Source: Solirubrobacteraceae bacterium | Lineage (GTDB): Bacteria; Actinomycetota; Thermoleophilia; Solirubrobacterales; Solirubrobacteraceae | DNA: 19,862 nt | NCBI GenBank assembly: GCA_030038955.1 | Contig: JASHQV010000434.1 | Location: 1 to 19,862, forward strand | Direction of reading: 5' to 3' | Shown here: positions 7,283-14,792 of the stretch, in pieces | Layout of the letters: every line of letters starts with the position of its first letter | Numbering within the stretch: position 1 is the stretch's first letter | The notes under the pieces: generated by a model | Databases searched by the model: none | What the model was told of the DNA's origin: nothing | What the model saw: the letters and a program-made list of their open reading frames with translations, nothing else | Program-made: the position numbers and the translations under genes

Positions 7283-7460
7283 CAGCCGTCGGGACCGGTC
7301 AGGGTTCTTGCGCCTGAGCCGTGCCCGCCGGCCGTGCCAGCCCACAGTCGCTGTGCCGCAGCCACGGCGGTTGGCGAATCGCCGCAACGCGAGCCGCAGG
7401 TCCGCTGCGCGCCTGCCCCCGGGCGCCCGGCTGGGTGGCGAGGAGCTATGTCGATGACAG

Positions 7461-8555
7461 CTACCAGAACAGCGGTGCGGGGGTGTGCTGGAAGTAGCCG
7501 GTCGCGCTGCGCTCGACGGTCGCGCCACGCGGTATTTGGACTTGCAGCAATCGTGCGTTGCCCTTGGTCGGCAGTCGTTGGTAGGTGTGGAACACGAGGC
7601 GGGTGACGTCTTTGGGGCTGTCGAACCCGTAGCTGTCGAGCTCGATCGGCGCGTATGTCGTCGGGTCGACGTAGTAGGTCATCCACAGTCTCTGGTGCGC
7701 GCCGGGCAGCTCGATCTTGATCGCGGCGCGGCCGTCGACCGTGACACGGCCCGCAACCCGCGCGTGCCCGGACTGCAGCAGCCGATGCAGCTGCGCCGGG
7801 AAGCTCAGCGACGTGTCGTTGGGCTGCTGGGCCTCGGTCTGCTTCAGCGACCGGATGCTCGGGAAGACCATCGGCTGCAGCGTCGCTTGGTGCCCGTTCC
7901 AATCCTCTGACCACGTGACCTGGTCGGCGCCGGTGCGCAGCGCACGGGCCTCAGAAGTGGGGATCGTCTGGCGCACCGGGCCGTGGGCGGTGGCGATCCG
8001 CAACGTGAACGAGCCATCCGTCGCGCCCTTAGTCAACGTATAGCGAGGATGGCCGCCGGGGAGCGGCGGCATCACGTACACCCGATTTGCTGCGACGTCG
8101 TAGATGCCCGAGTCGCTCTGCCAGACCGGCGTGCCGTCGGGGACCGTCTCACGGGTCACCCAGCGCGACGGGCCGCCCTGCTGAAACCAGCCCTCGGCGT
8201 TGACGATCGCGGCAGCGTTGACGGTCGCGCGGCGTGCCGCAGGCGTCATCGTCTGCGTGACCGAGACGTACACGATCGTGTTCGGCGCGGGCTTGGGCAG
8301 CGCGATATCGGCAGCGCGCAGTACGTGCTGGGCCCATGCCGAGTCAGACGCGCCGCCGGCGGTGGTGACGATCGCGATCCCAGCCGCGGCAGCACCAGCG
8401 ACCGCGCAGCCCGCGGCGGCGCGAACCAGCATACGTCGGCGCGGCGGGCGCTGGCCGCGGGCTGGGGTCAGCGCGGGGGTCGCGAGCTCGCGCGTGATCG
8501 CACGCGCGAGCTCGTCCCCGAATCGAGTCAGGCTGGTGGGCAGGATGTCGTTCAC
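7461..8555 (-). CDS. Membrane-anchored extracytoplasmic protein paired with an ECF sigma factor
   Basis: This 364-aa protein has a short cytoplasmic N-terminus (~40 residues, ending in RPPRRRM), one TM helix at about 42-66 (Ala/Val/Gly-rich), and a long outer domain of ~295 residues. The outer part has LPKPAPNTIVYVSVTQTM, TVPDGTPVWQSDSGIYDV, VAGRVTVDGRAAIKIELPG and YVDPTTYAPIELDSYG. These resemble the actinobacterial CU044_5270-type proteins encoded beside ECF sigma genes, and also have a lipoprotein-carrier-like beta pattern. The GTG at 8555 is preferred: AAGGAG lies 5 bases upstream and it overlaps the sigma TGA as GTGA (8552-8555). The adjacent GTG at 8558 is too close to the ribosome site. 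An anti-sigma or sensing role is inferred from gene order. Confidence 0.82.
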   Translation of the reverse strand: MNDILPTSLTRFGDELARAITRELATPALTPARGQRPPRRRMLVRAAAGCAVAGAAAAGIAIVTTAGGASDSAWAQHVLRAADIALPKPAPNTIVYVSVTQTMTPAARRATVNAAAIVNAEGWFQQGGPSRWVTRETVPDGTPVWQSDSGIYDVAANRVYVMPPLPGGHPRYTLTKGATDGSFTLRIATAHGPVRQTIPTSEARALRTGADQVTWSEDWNGHQATLQPMVFPSIRSLKQTEAQQPNDTSLSFPAQLHRLLQSGHARVAGRVTVDGRAAIKIELPGAHQRLWMTYYVDPTTYAPIELDSYGFDSPKDVTRLVFHTYQRLPTKGNARLLQVQIPRGATVERSATGYFQHTPAPLFW

Positions 8556-9121
8556 CACTCCTCCTTCGGGACAGACCGTCGCAGCCGGCCCAACGCGCGG
8601 GAGACCCGCAGCCGTGCAGCGGCTGGACGGATGTTCAAACGACGGGCGACCTCGTCATAGCCAAGCTCCTCGATGATCCGCAGATCGATCGCGTCACGTT
8701 CGTGGGCAGGCAGCTCAGCCAGCCGCCGCTCCAGCATCAGCCGCGGCGACAACCGCCGCTCGACCTCGTCATGGCCGTCCTCATCGGCCAGCTCACACGA
8801 CAGCCCAAGACGCTCACGGGCCTGGGTCTCGACACGGTCGTGGCGAGCGGCGTCGGCGACCAGCTTGCCAGCGATCCCCAGCAGCCACGGCAGCGCCGAC
8901 CCATCGCGATCATCACAGAAGCGGTGGCGGTGTAGCCAGGCACGGGTGAACGTCTCGGCCGTCAGGTCAGCAGCGAGCCAGCCCATCCGCCGATTCAGCC
9001 AGCGATAGACGCTGACGACGTGACGCTCATACAGCTCGGCGAACGCCGACGGGTCGGCGTCGGAGTCGACCAAGAGCAGCACGTCGCTGCGGTAGTCGAC
9101 CCGAGAACGTGTCGCGGTCAT
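8552..9121 (-). CDS. ECF-type RNA polymerase sigma factor
   Basis: This is a 189-aa sigma factor. Region 2 covers about residues 25-95: FAELYERHVVSVYRWLNRRM, ADLTAETFTRAWLH and LPWLLGIAGKLVADAARHDR. Region 4 covers about 130-182: LAELPAHERDAIDLRIIEEL, then the helix-turn-helix GYDEVARRLNIRPAAARLRV. The ATG at 9121 has AAGGG 4 bases upstream. It heads an operon with the membrane-anchored partner (GTGA overlap) and, further on, the region-4-only ORF. It differs clearly in sequence from the ECF sigma at 730-1281, so the two are not a recent duplication. No promoter could be assigned with confidence. Confidence 0.94.
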   Translation of the reverse strand: MTATRSRVDYRSDVLLLVDSDADPSAFAELYERHVVSVYRWLNRRMGWLAADLTAETFTRAWLHRHRFCDDRDGSALPWLLGIAGKLVADAARHDRVETQARERLGLSCELADEDGHDEVERRLSPRLMLERRLAELPAHERDAIDLRIIEELGYDEVARRLNIRPAAARLRVSRALGRLRRSVPKEEW

Positions 9122-9863
9122 CTAACCCTTATCGCACGAGCAGCCCAAAACGTATCCGAAACGATCAAGAGACCTTCGCCAGCAGCTACAGACGAGCCTC
9201 CGAAGCAGTCCGGACGTCCCGTTTGGCCATCAACACGACGCGCCAAGGCTCCAGCCGTGTCCGAGCGCGAACCAACCCGACAACCGCCGAGCCACGCTTC
9301 TCGATTGTCGCCGCATCCCGCGCTTGTTCGTGCTCTTGGGCCTTTCGCCGTGCTCGCAATCCAGATGATGTCTCGATGCCGACTCGGAGCCTGCCCCTCC
9401 GGTGCGCAATCGATTCGGGCTGCTCGCCGGCGAGACCCGGCGGGTGGTGACACCGGACGGGCACGTGGCGTGGGCCATCCCGGGCACACGTGGAGCGCAG
9501 CTTCTGCAGCGAAGCCGCGGCTGCCTTGCTGTGGCAGACCGGGATCACAGGGCGATAGCACCCTGTCGTCGATGCGACGGCAGTTTCCGCCAGCTCGTGC
9601 AAGCTCATCAGCCTGCAGGGTGATGCCCAGCATCACGAACTACAGCTCGCGGATCGTCGCTCGTAATGCACTGTTCAAGCTCGCCCAGCGAGTAACTAAA
9701 CCCTGGTCCGCTACAGACCCGATCTGCAAACGCCTCCCGCGCTTGCGCCATCGGGCAATCTTCAGGCAGCGGTAGCCATCGAAGCCTGAGACACCAGCCG
9801 GTCTGCCGCGCCGCCATCCGTGGCGTATGTTCGATTGGCATTTCCGGACGGAGGGCGCAAGCG
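9122..9863. other. 742-bp region without an intact gene
   Basis: It lies between the ECF sigma start (9121) and the stop of the flavin monooxygenase gene. The minus-strand frames are long by GC bias but have no recognisable domain. The right part (about 9630-9860) is less GC-rich and shows nothing I can name. The left end must hold the sigma operon promoter. The middle holds the possible gene remnant listed separately. Confidence 0.45.
9300..9623 (+). pseudogene. Possible frameshifted remnant of an extracytoplasmic protein gene
   Basis: Two adjacent plus frames look like consecutive pieces of one protein. The first (9301-~9400) reads SWAFRRARNPDDVSMPTRSL, like the juxtamembrane segment of secreted proteins I recall from Solirubrobacterales. 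The second (9402-9623) reads FGLLAGETRRVVTPDGHVAW then AIPGTRG and RGCLAVAD, like their outer domain. They are joined only by a frame change near 9400. An upstream third frame has a possible hydrophobic stretch. No intact start is seen. The match is by memory and weak. Confidence 0.28.
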
Positions 9864-10712
9864 TTAGCGTGCGGGTGGTCCTTGCTCGATCCGTTTGCGC
9901 GTGAAGTCGAGGGGACCGCGGAACCATCCGAGCTTCTCGATCCACCAGGTCAGGCCGACCTCCTGGTAGGCGTCGACCAGCTCATCGTCGTGACCGTCGG
10001 ATTGACCCTCGAGCACGACGTCGAACACGGCCTGCTGCCTGTCTCGCCGGGACTGCGTGTACGCGACGGCGGCGCTGAGTTGCCCGGGCGACGGGAGCTC
10101 GACGTGACCGACCCCCTCGAAGGTAGGGAACACGCCGTCAAATCGAGCCGCGCGGCGGAACGATCGTCGCGTTGGCCAACGCCCGCCGATCCAGATCGGC
10201 GGCCTCGGCTGTTGGATCGGCGTGGGCAGGAACAGGCTCTCCGCCACCTGGTAGTGACGACCGTCGTATGAAAACCGCTGCCCGCTCCACAGCCCGCAGA
10301 CGATCTCGAGCCCCTCGTCGATCAGCTCGTGGCGCCGTCGCGGATCCGGGTCCTCGCCGAACGCCGCGAACTCCTCCTGACCCTGAGAGCCTAGCCCCAC
10401 GCCAACGATCAGCCGCCCCTCCGAGAGCACGTCAAGTGTCGCCATCTCACGCGCGAACTTCCACGGGCGCCGGCGCGCCAGCGCCGCGACCAGCACCCCC
10501 AGCCGCACACGGCTCGTCCGTGCGGCGATCGCCGCGACAGCGATGTATGGATCTGCGACCGCCCAGCCGGGCTCACGGTAGGCGACGTGATCCCAGATAA
10601 ACACGCCATCCCAGCCACAGCTCTCCGCCCGGCACGCCAGCTCGACCAGCAGTCTCGGATCCCCGTACTCACCCACATTCGGCAATCCGACAGCGCAGCG
10701 CAGAGAAGACAT
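9864..10712 (-). CDS. LLM-class (luciferase-like) flavin-dependent oxidoreductase
   Basis: The 282-aa protein belongs to the bacterial luciferase-like monooxygenase group, which uses reduced FMN or F420. The TIM-barrel opening is RCAVGLPNVGEYGDPRLLVE, then ELACRAESCGWDGVFIWDHV, followed by TSRVRLGVLVAALARRRPW, the strand with LDVLSEGRLIVGVGLGSQ, and PRPPIWIGGRWPTRRSFRRA. These are standard landmarks of the family. Length is slightly short of the usual 300-340. The C-terminal part carries a Trp-rich segment (TWWIEKLGWFRGPLD) that often closes F420-type members. The ATG at 10712 is preferred; a GTG at 10745 would add 11 residues without similarity. Neither has a good Shine-Dalgarno. It stands alone, so substrate and cofactor cannot be set. 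Confidence 0.9.
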   Translation of the reverse strand: MSSLRCAVGLPNVGEYGDPRLLVELACRAESCGWDGVFIWDHVAYREPGWAVADPYIAVAAIAARTSRVRLGVLVAALARRRPWKFAREMATLDVLSEGRLIVGVGLGSQGQEEFAAFGEDPDPRRRHELIDEGLEIVCGLWSGQRFSYDGRHYQVAESLFLPTPIQQPRPPIWIGGRWPTRRSFRRAARFDGVFPTFEGVGHVELPSPGQLSAAVAYTQSRRDRQQAVFDVVLEGQSDGHDDELVDAYQEVGLTWWIEKLGWFRGPLDFTRKRIEQGPPAR

Positions 10713-11059
10713 GCCGCGTTCAAGGATCGCAGGCACAGCCCGCACCCCAGGCCTGAGCGGGGCTCACGGCCCGGACGCCGGAAGGCGATCCCGCAAGACC
10801 CCCAGCGAAACCGTCCCACGAAGCGAACGCCATAGCGGACGTCACGGGCACGCGCCGCGGCGCCGTGCCCGAACCGACCGAACGGCAGCTGTGCGCGCCG
10901 GCCAGTCCCACCATTCGCCGACTGCGGAACAAGGGCGTCTATCCCAGCGTTCCGACGTGCCCGTCCGCCGGCGGTCCGGGATGCCGCACGCACCATGGGT
11001 GGCTGTCGCGTCCCGAACCGGTATCGGTGCCGGAGCGGAAGGCTGTCGACTCGGTGGCT
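10713..11059. other. 347-bp intergenic region, no gene found
   Basis: It separates the flavin monooxygenase start from the end of the MFS gene, both on the minus strand. No frame looks coding. A short perfect palindrome CCGCCGGCGG is present near 10966-10975. I see no U-tracted terminator for the MFS gene. Confidence 0.4.
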
Positions 11060-12328
11060 TTATGAGCGAGCGACTACCGGTTTGGTGGCGGTGCTGTCCT
11101 GCGCACCGAATTGGCGCCAGGCGGGGCGGCTGATCGCGAACAGCAGCGCGATGGTCAGGGCTGCCGCTGCGAGTGGGAAGAAGATCGCTGGGCCGAAGGA
11201 GTGGACGATGAGGCCACCGATCAGGACCGATGCGGGGAATACGCCGAGGCTGCCGACCAGGATGAGGCCCATCAGCCGGCCGAGCAGCTCGCGGGGGGCC
11301 CAGCGCTGGAAGGCGGTGATCGTGAGCACGTTGGCGAAGCTGTTGAGCGCCCCGTAGCACACCAATGTCGCCGCCGCGGCGGCTGTGCCGCCGAGGTACG
11401 GGACGGCGGCGATGAACCCTGACTGGGCAAGGAAGGCGAGCGTCGCGACGATCGCCGGCCGCGACGCCCGCTGGGTCTGAGCGGCGATCACCGTGCCGAG
11501 CAGCGCCCCGCCGGCGATCGCGGCGAGGAGTGCGCCATAGCCGCTCGCGCCGGCGTGAAACGGCCCGTGGGCCAGCGCGGGAAGCGCGACCTCGGTGATG
11601 CCGCCCGAGCCGAGGTTCGCGACGATCGTGATCACGAAGATCAGCGGCACGATGGGCTCAGAGCGAACGATCCGCCAGAGGCTTGGTCCGTTGGTCTCGG
11701 CCTGGTGCGCGGACGCGGTGAAAGCCGGCTCGACGTTGGTACGTGGCGCGAGCCGGATCGCGAGGAGGGTGAGCGTCGAGACGAGGAACGAGCCTGCGTC
11801 GAAGGCGAATGCGGGCGCGGAGCCGAGCAGCGCCACGACCGCCCCACCGAGTGCGGGGCCGACGAGCATCGCCAGCTGCGTGCCCCCTGAGGTCAGGGCG
11901 TTGCCGGCCTGCAGATCATCGTCGGGCACGAGCGCGGGCACGATCGCAAACGAGGCCGGCAGGAAGATCCCTTCCCCGGCCCCGACGACGACGGCGATCG
12001 GGATCAGCAGCTCGAAGCGGGCCGGCCCGGTCGCCGCGACGGCCGCCAGCCCGCCAAGCGCAAGCGCTCTGGTGGCATCCGCTCCGATCATCGCCGTCCA
12101 CGGTCTGAGGCGATCGCTGAGGTGACCGCCGATCGCGAGCGCGATCGTGCGAGCGATCCCGTAGGCGGCAAGCACCTCCCCGAGACGCAGCGCCCCGCCG
12201 TGACCGGCGAGCACGTACCACGGCAGCGCGACCGCGTAGAACGCGTCCCCGAGATTCGATGCGAGCTGACCGCCGATCAGCAACCGAAACGCACGGTGGC
12301 GCAGCGGCGCCAGCGAGCGGATGTTCAC
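11060..12328 (-). CDS. MFS transporter (exporter type)
   Basis: This 422-aa inner-membrane protein has about 12 hydrophobic helices and opens VNIRSLAPLRHRAFRLLIGG, then QLASNLGDAFYAVALPWYVL, typical of the MFS_3/EntS-like drug or siderophore exporter branch. The loop 2-3 motif is seen as GHLSDRLRPWTAMIGAD, and the second half has RWAPRELLGRLMGLILVGSL, the matching internal-repeat motif. The GTG at 12328 is chosen because it overlaps the ArsR stop as GTGA (12325-12328); the frame is open further upstream only as overlap with arsR-type coding. It is the likely target of the neighbouring regulator. Substrate is unknown. The C-terminus is a short hydrophilic tail. Confidence 0.92.
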   Translation of the reverse strand: MNIRSLAPLRHRAFRLLIGGQLASNLGDAFYAVALPWYVLAGHGGALRLGEVLAAYGIARTIALAIGGHLSDRLRPWTAMIGADATRALALGGLAAVAATGPARFELLIPIAVVVGAGEGIFLPASFAIVPALVPDDDLQAGNALTSGGTQLAMLVGPALGGAVVALLGSAPAFAFDAGSFLVSTLTLLAIRLAPRTNVEPAFTASAHQAETNGPSLWRIVRSEPIVPLIFVITIVANLGSGGITEVALPALAHGPFHAGASGYGALLAAIAGGALLGTVIAAQTQRASRPAIVATLAFLAQSGFIAAVPYLGGTAAAAATLVCYGALNSFANVLTITAFQRWAPRELLGRLMGLILVGSLGVFPASVLIGGLIVHSFGPAIFFPLAAAALTIALLFAISRPAWRQFGAQDSTATKPVVARS

Positions 12329-12978
12329 CCGGCCGCCGACGGCGGCGTGATCGGGTAGCCCAGCACCAGCAGCTCGACCGGCAGCGCACCCTCGGGACGC
12401 ATCGAGGGGTCGGTCAGCCGCTCTCGGTAAAGCGGCAGCAGCTCCGCCTTGAGCCGCTTCGACAGGGCGGCAAGCTCGGCGACCGTCAGCCAGAAGATGT
12501 GCTCGTCGTTGATCGCCGCCTCGCGCCACGCCTCCGGATAGCTCCGGCGGTTACGCAGCCACGCGTCGTAGCGTCCGAGCTGGCGCTCGCGGATCAGCTG
12601 TGACAGCGCGGAGAACGCGACCTCGGCCTCGGGATCCGCGTACACGCTCGAGAACGTCATCCCGAGGCTCGTCATCTTCCACGGCCGCCGCCGGCCCCGA
12701 GCGCCGCCGGCCTCCTCGACGAACCCGTACCGCGCGAGCTGACGCAGGTGAAACGAACAGCTCGACGGAGACTCGCCTACACGCTCGGCAGCCTCGGTCG
12801 CCGTCATCGGACCCTCGATCCACAGCGCCTCGATCAGCGCGATACGCGTCGGGTGAGTCAACGCACGCAGCGTCCGGGCGTCCGACACCAAGCGCAGCTC
12901 AGGAAGCTGCCCGGCATCAGGCTCCTGCCCAGACTGCTGCGTACCGCCGCTCGGTAGATCGGATGCAGGCTCGCGCAC
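12325..12978 (-). CDS. ArsR-type winged-helix transcriptional regulator
   Basis: This 217-aa DNA-binding protein has a winged helix at about residues 34-105: LRALTHPTRIALIEALWIEG, TATEAAERVGESPSSCSFHL, RQLARYGFVEEAGG and the wing RGRRRPWKM. The C-terminal ~110 residues (SALSQLIRERQLGRYDAWL, then the RLKAELLPLYRERL helix) form an extra helical domain, as in the larger ArsR-like proteins beside MFS exporters. I see no metal-binding Cys pair, so a small-molecule ligand is more likely than a metal. The GTG at 12978 lies 8 bases downstream of a -10 element and has no Shine-Dalgarno, suggesting a leaderless message. Overlap with the MFS gene indicates one operon, probably autoregulated. Confidence 0.9.
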   Translation of the reverse strand: MREPASDLPSGGTQQSGQEPDAGQLPELRLVSDARTLRALTHPTRIALIEALWIEGPMTATEAAERVGESPSSCSFHLRQLARYGFVEEAGGARGRRRPWKMTSLGMTFSSVYADPEAEVAFSALSQLIRERQLGRYDAWLRNRRSYPEAWREAAINDEHIFWLTVAELAALSKRLKAELLPLYRERLTDPSMRPEGALPVELLVLGYPITPPSAAG

Positions 12979-12985
12979 AGACTGT

Positions 12986-13029
12986 GAAAGTATTATTTCG
13001 AAAGACAGATGTCAAAAGATTACTTTCGA
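12986..13029. promoter_or_regulatory. Nested inverted repeats over the ArsR promoter (operator candidate)
   Basis: Two inverted repeats overlap the promoter: GAAAGTA (12986-12992) with TACTTTC (13021-13027), and TCGAAAG (12998-13004) with CTTTCGA (13023-13029). The left half also contains the 8-bp palindrome TTTCGAAA. They cover the -10, the spacer and the region upstream of -35. This is where an autorepressor would bind; binding by the neighbouring ArsR protein is inferred. Confidence 0.6.
12987..13015 (-). promoter_or_regulatory. Sigma-70-like promoter of the ArsR-MFS operon
   Basis: On the minus strand a perfect TTGACA (13015-13010) is followed by a 17-base spacer and TACTTT (12992-12987). 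The -10 ends 8 bases before the GTG at 12978, so transcription would begin at or within a few bases of the start codon. The region is markedly AT-rich compared with its surroundings. Confidence 0.7.
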
Positions 13030-13041
13030 TAGGAGATCCGA

Positions 13042-13296
13042 ATGGATTCGACGACCGAGGCGTGCGGGCGGATCCTCGTTCAGATCGACGAAGCCAAAAG
13101 GCTGGCATCGATGTCGCCCACTCCCTCGACGCCGAAGCACGGCGAGTCTCATCCCTTCCCATCCGCGCGAGGCAGGACCGGGATGCTTGGAGGGCAATCG
13201 AAAGCACTCCCTGCGACGGTGTCAGACGTCTTCCTCTCAAGTGGTAGCGCTACAAGCATGAAGAGGTTCTTATGCTCGCCAACTCTCATGTGTTGA
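13042..13296 (+). CDS. Small hypothetical ORF (84 aa), divergent from the ArsR gene
   Basis: The ATG at 13042 has AGGAG (13031-13035) 6 bases upstream, better than chance. It opens MDSTTEACGRILVQIDEAKR. The remainder is Ser/Thr/Pro-rich and of doubtful coding quality, and I recognise no family. It may be a remnant whose start region survived, or a gene controlled by the divergent operator. Confidence 0.25.
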   Translation: MDSTTEACGRILVQIDEAKRLASMSPTPSTPKHGESHPFPSARGRTGMLGGQSKALPATVSDVFLSSGSATSMKRFLCSPTLMC

Positions 13297-13356
13297 GGCT
13301 CAAACTTGAGGGCAGCAGGCGCAGTCGCGCGTGAAACGTCCGCCGCGGCCCGCGTG

Positions 13357-13995
13357 TCATGAGCTGCGACCAGACCCGACATCGGGTTTTAGGTGGAGGA
13401 CCAGGGCGCAGCAGACCAACGCGAAGCCCAGCCATGGCTCGAACGCCGCAGCGAGGGTCGCTAGCGCGAACAGCGTCAGCGCTGAGAGCGAACGGCGCCG
13501 GGCGATGCGACGCCCGCGTTCGTTGATACCGCTGGTTCGTCGCAGGATGTGACGCTCGAGCACGTTGTAGGCGCCGTCGGTGCAGACGAACAGGCCGGCG
13601 TAGACCATCACCGGCCCGGACGCCAGCTTCGTCTGTGCCATCCACGCCGTCGTGAACGGCAGCAGTGACACGAGCAGCAGGTGGATGAAGTTGGTCCAGA
13701 CGAGTCCGAGCGACGGAGCCTCGATGAAGCGCGTCAGGTGGTGATGGTTGATCCAGATGATCGCGATGAACACGTAGCTCACCACGTAGCTGATGACCGT
13801 GGGCCAGAGCGCGAACAGCGATGAGACCTGAGCTGACTTGGGCGGTTTGAGTTGCAGCACCATGATCGTGACGATCACGGCGAAGACCGCGTCCGAATAT
13901 GCCCACAGCCGATCGGCGGCCTTCCGGCTCTCCGCTCCGCTGCGCGCGCCCTGCCGCCGACCTGCGACGGCGGCTGCATCCTCGGTAGCGCTCAA
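13357..13995 (-). CDS. TMEM175-family (DUF1211) potassium channel-like membrane protein
   Basis: The 212-aa protein has six hydrophobic segments, as in bacterial TMEM175 channels, which conduct K+ as tetramers. The first helix carries the signature as R29-x3-YSD (RLWAYSDAVFAVIVTIMVL), where the family normally has RxxxFSD. Further landmarks are YVFIAIIWINHHHLTRF, and NFIHLLLVSLLPFTTAWMA. The N-terminal ~25 residues are Ala/Arg-rich and soluble. The start is a TTG at 13995 with AGGG a few bases upstream. It follows the SDR gene by 33 bases and is the last gene of a co-directional run, so it is probably co-transcribed with the hydrolase and SDR. Confidence 0.88.
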   Translation of the reverse strand: MSATEDAAAVAGRRQGARSGAESRKAADRLWAYSDAVFAVIVTIMVLQLKPPKSAQVSSLFALWPTVISYVVSYVFIAIIWINHHHLTRFIEAPSLGLVWTNFIHLLLVSLLPFTTAWMAQTKLASGPVMVYAGLFVCTDGAYNVLERHILRRTSGINERGRRIARRRSLSALTLFALATLAAAFEPWLGFALVCCALVLHLKPDVGSGRSS

Positions 13996-14028
13996 GTGGC
14001 CCTGGTCCCAACTGATCCGGAGCCGCTC

Positions 14029-14757
14029 TCAAGTGAGCGGCTCACCGCCGTCGATGTGCAGCGTCGTGCCGGTCATGAACGTGTTTGTCAGCGCGAAGAT
14101 GACGCCGCCGGCGATGTCCTCGGCGGTGCCGATCCGTCCCGTGGGGTTGCTCGAGCTGATGTGGGCGAAGTAGTCCGCTTTGCCCTGTTCGCCGAGGGCG
14201 TCCCACGCTCCGGTGTCGATCACGCCGGGAGAGACGGCGTTCACCCGGATCGGTGCCAGCTCCAGGGCGAGCGATCGCGCCAGGACCTCGGCCGATCCAT
14301 TGGTGATCGCCACGCCCAGCGTGCCGACGGCGATCTTCGCCGAGGCGACGCCGGCGAAGATCACGATCGATCCGTGTTGGCCCATGCGGGACGCGAAGTG
14401 CTTGGCCAGCATCAGCGGGCCAATGACCTTCGTGTCGAATGAGAGCCTGATCGCGTCCCGGTCCAGGTCGGCGACCTTGCCGCGAGCGCGAGCGGACGCG
14501 GTCGACACGATGTGGTCGACGGTCCCGAGCCGCCCGGCCAGGGCGGCGATCGAGGCTTCGTCGGTGAGGTCGACGACCTCCGTCGCGATGTTCGGATCCT
14601 CGCCGTACGCGGCCTCCAGCGGCGCCCGCTCACGTCCAGCGATGACGATCTTCGCTCCGGCGTCGCGGGCCGCGGTCACGATCGCTGCCGCAATGCCGCT
14701 CGGTCGTCCAATGATGAGGACCCTCTGGTCCTCAAGGCCTGCAACGGTGCTGCTCAT
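14029..14757 (-). CDS. SDR-fold protein with atypical active site
   Basis: This 242-aa protein has the SDR Rossmann fold. The dinucleotide-binding turn is IIGRPSGIAAAI (G17 to A23) in place of TGxxxGIG. Later landmarks are DLTDEASI, VDHIVSTASARARGK (in place of NNAG), ARSLALELAPIRVNAVSPGV and GTTLHIDGGEPL. Aligning on the SLALELAP helix, the catalytic Tyr and Lys of YxxxK correspond to Val149 and Asn153, so the usual dehydrogenase residues are absent. A group of SDR-like proteins with AxxNG at this point exists; their activity is less clear. The ATG at 14757 has AAGGGA 8 bases upstream. It follows the hydrolase by 35 bases, so both probably act in one pathway. Confidence 0.88.
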   Translation of the reverse strand: MSSTVAGLEDQRVLIIGRPSGIAAAIVTAARDAGAKIVIAGRERAPLEAAYGEDPNIATEVVDLTDEASIAALAGRLGTVDHIVSTASARARGKVADLDRDAIRLSFDTKVIGPLMLAKHFASRMGQHGSIVIFAGVASAKIAVGTLGVAITNGSAEVLARSLALELAPIRVNAVSPGVIDTGAWDALGEQGKADYFAHISSSNPTGRIGTAEDIAGGVIFALTNTFMTGTTLHIDGGEPLT

Positions 14758-14792
14758 CAGGGCTGTCCCTTCGGGTCGATTGGTGTGATCGC

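Noticed and set aside
7419..7430. 12-bp palindrome CCGGGCGCCCGG after the membrane-partner gene
   Set aside because: It has no loop and no T-tract, and such GC palindromes are expected by chance at this base composition, so I do not call a terminator.
730..9121. Possible recent duplication of the two ECF sigma/partner cassettes
   Set aside because: The sigma proteins are similar only at family level and the membrane partners are unrelated, so there is no sign of recent duplication.
9118..9636. 172-codon minus-strand frame upstream of the second ECF sigma gene
   Set aside because: No recognisable domain or plausible start context, and composition typical of a GC-rich shadow; I could not support it as a gene.
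9020..9775. 251-codon plus-strand frame
   Set aside because: It starts inside the ECF sigma gene, has low-complexity Arg/Ser/Pro composition and no ribosome site; open because of high GC.
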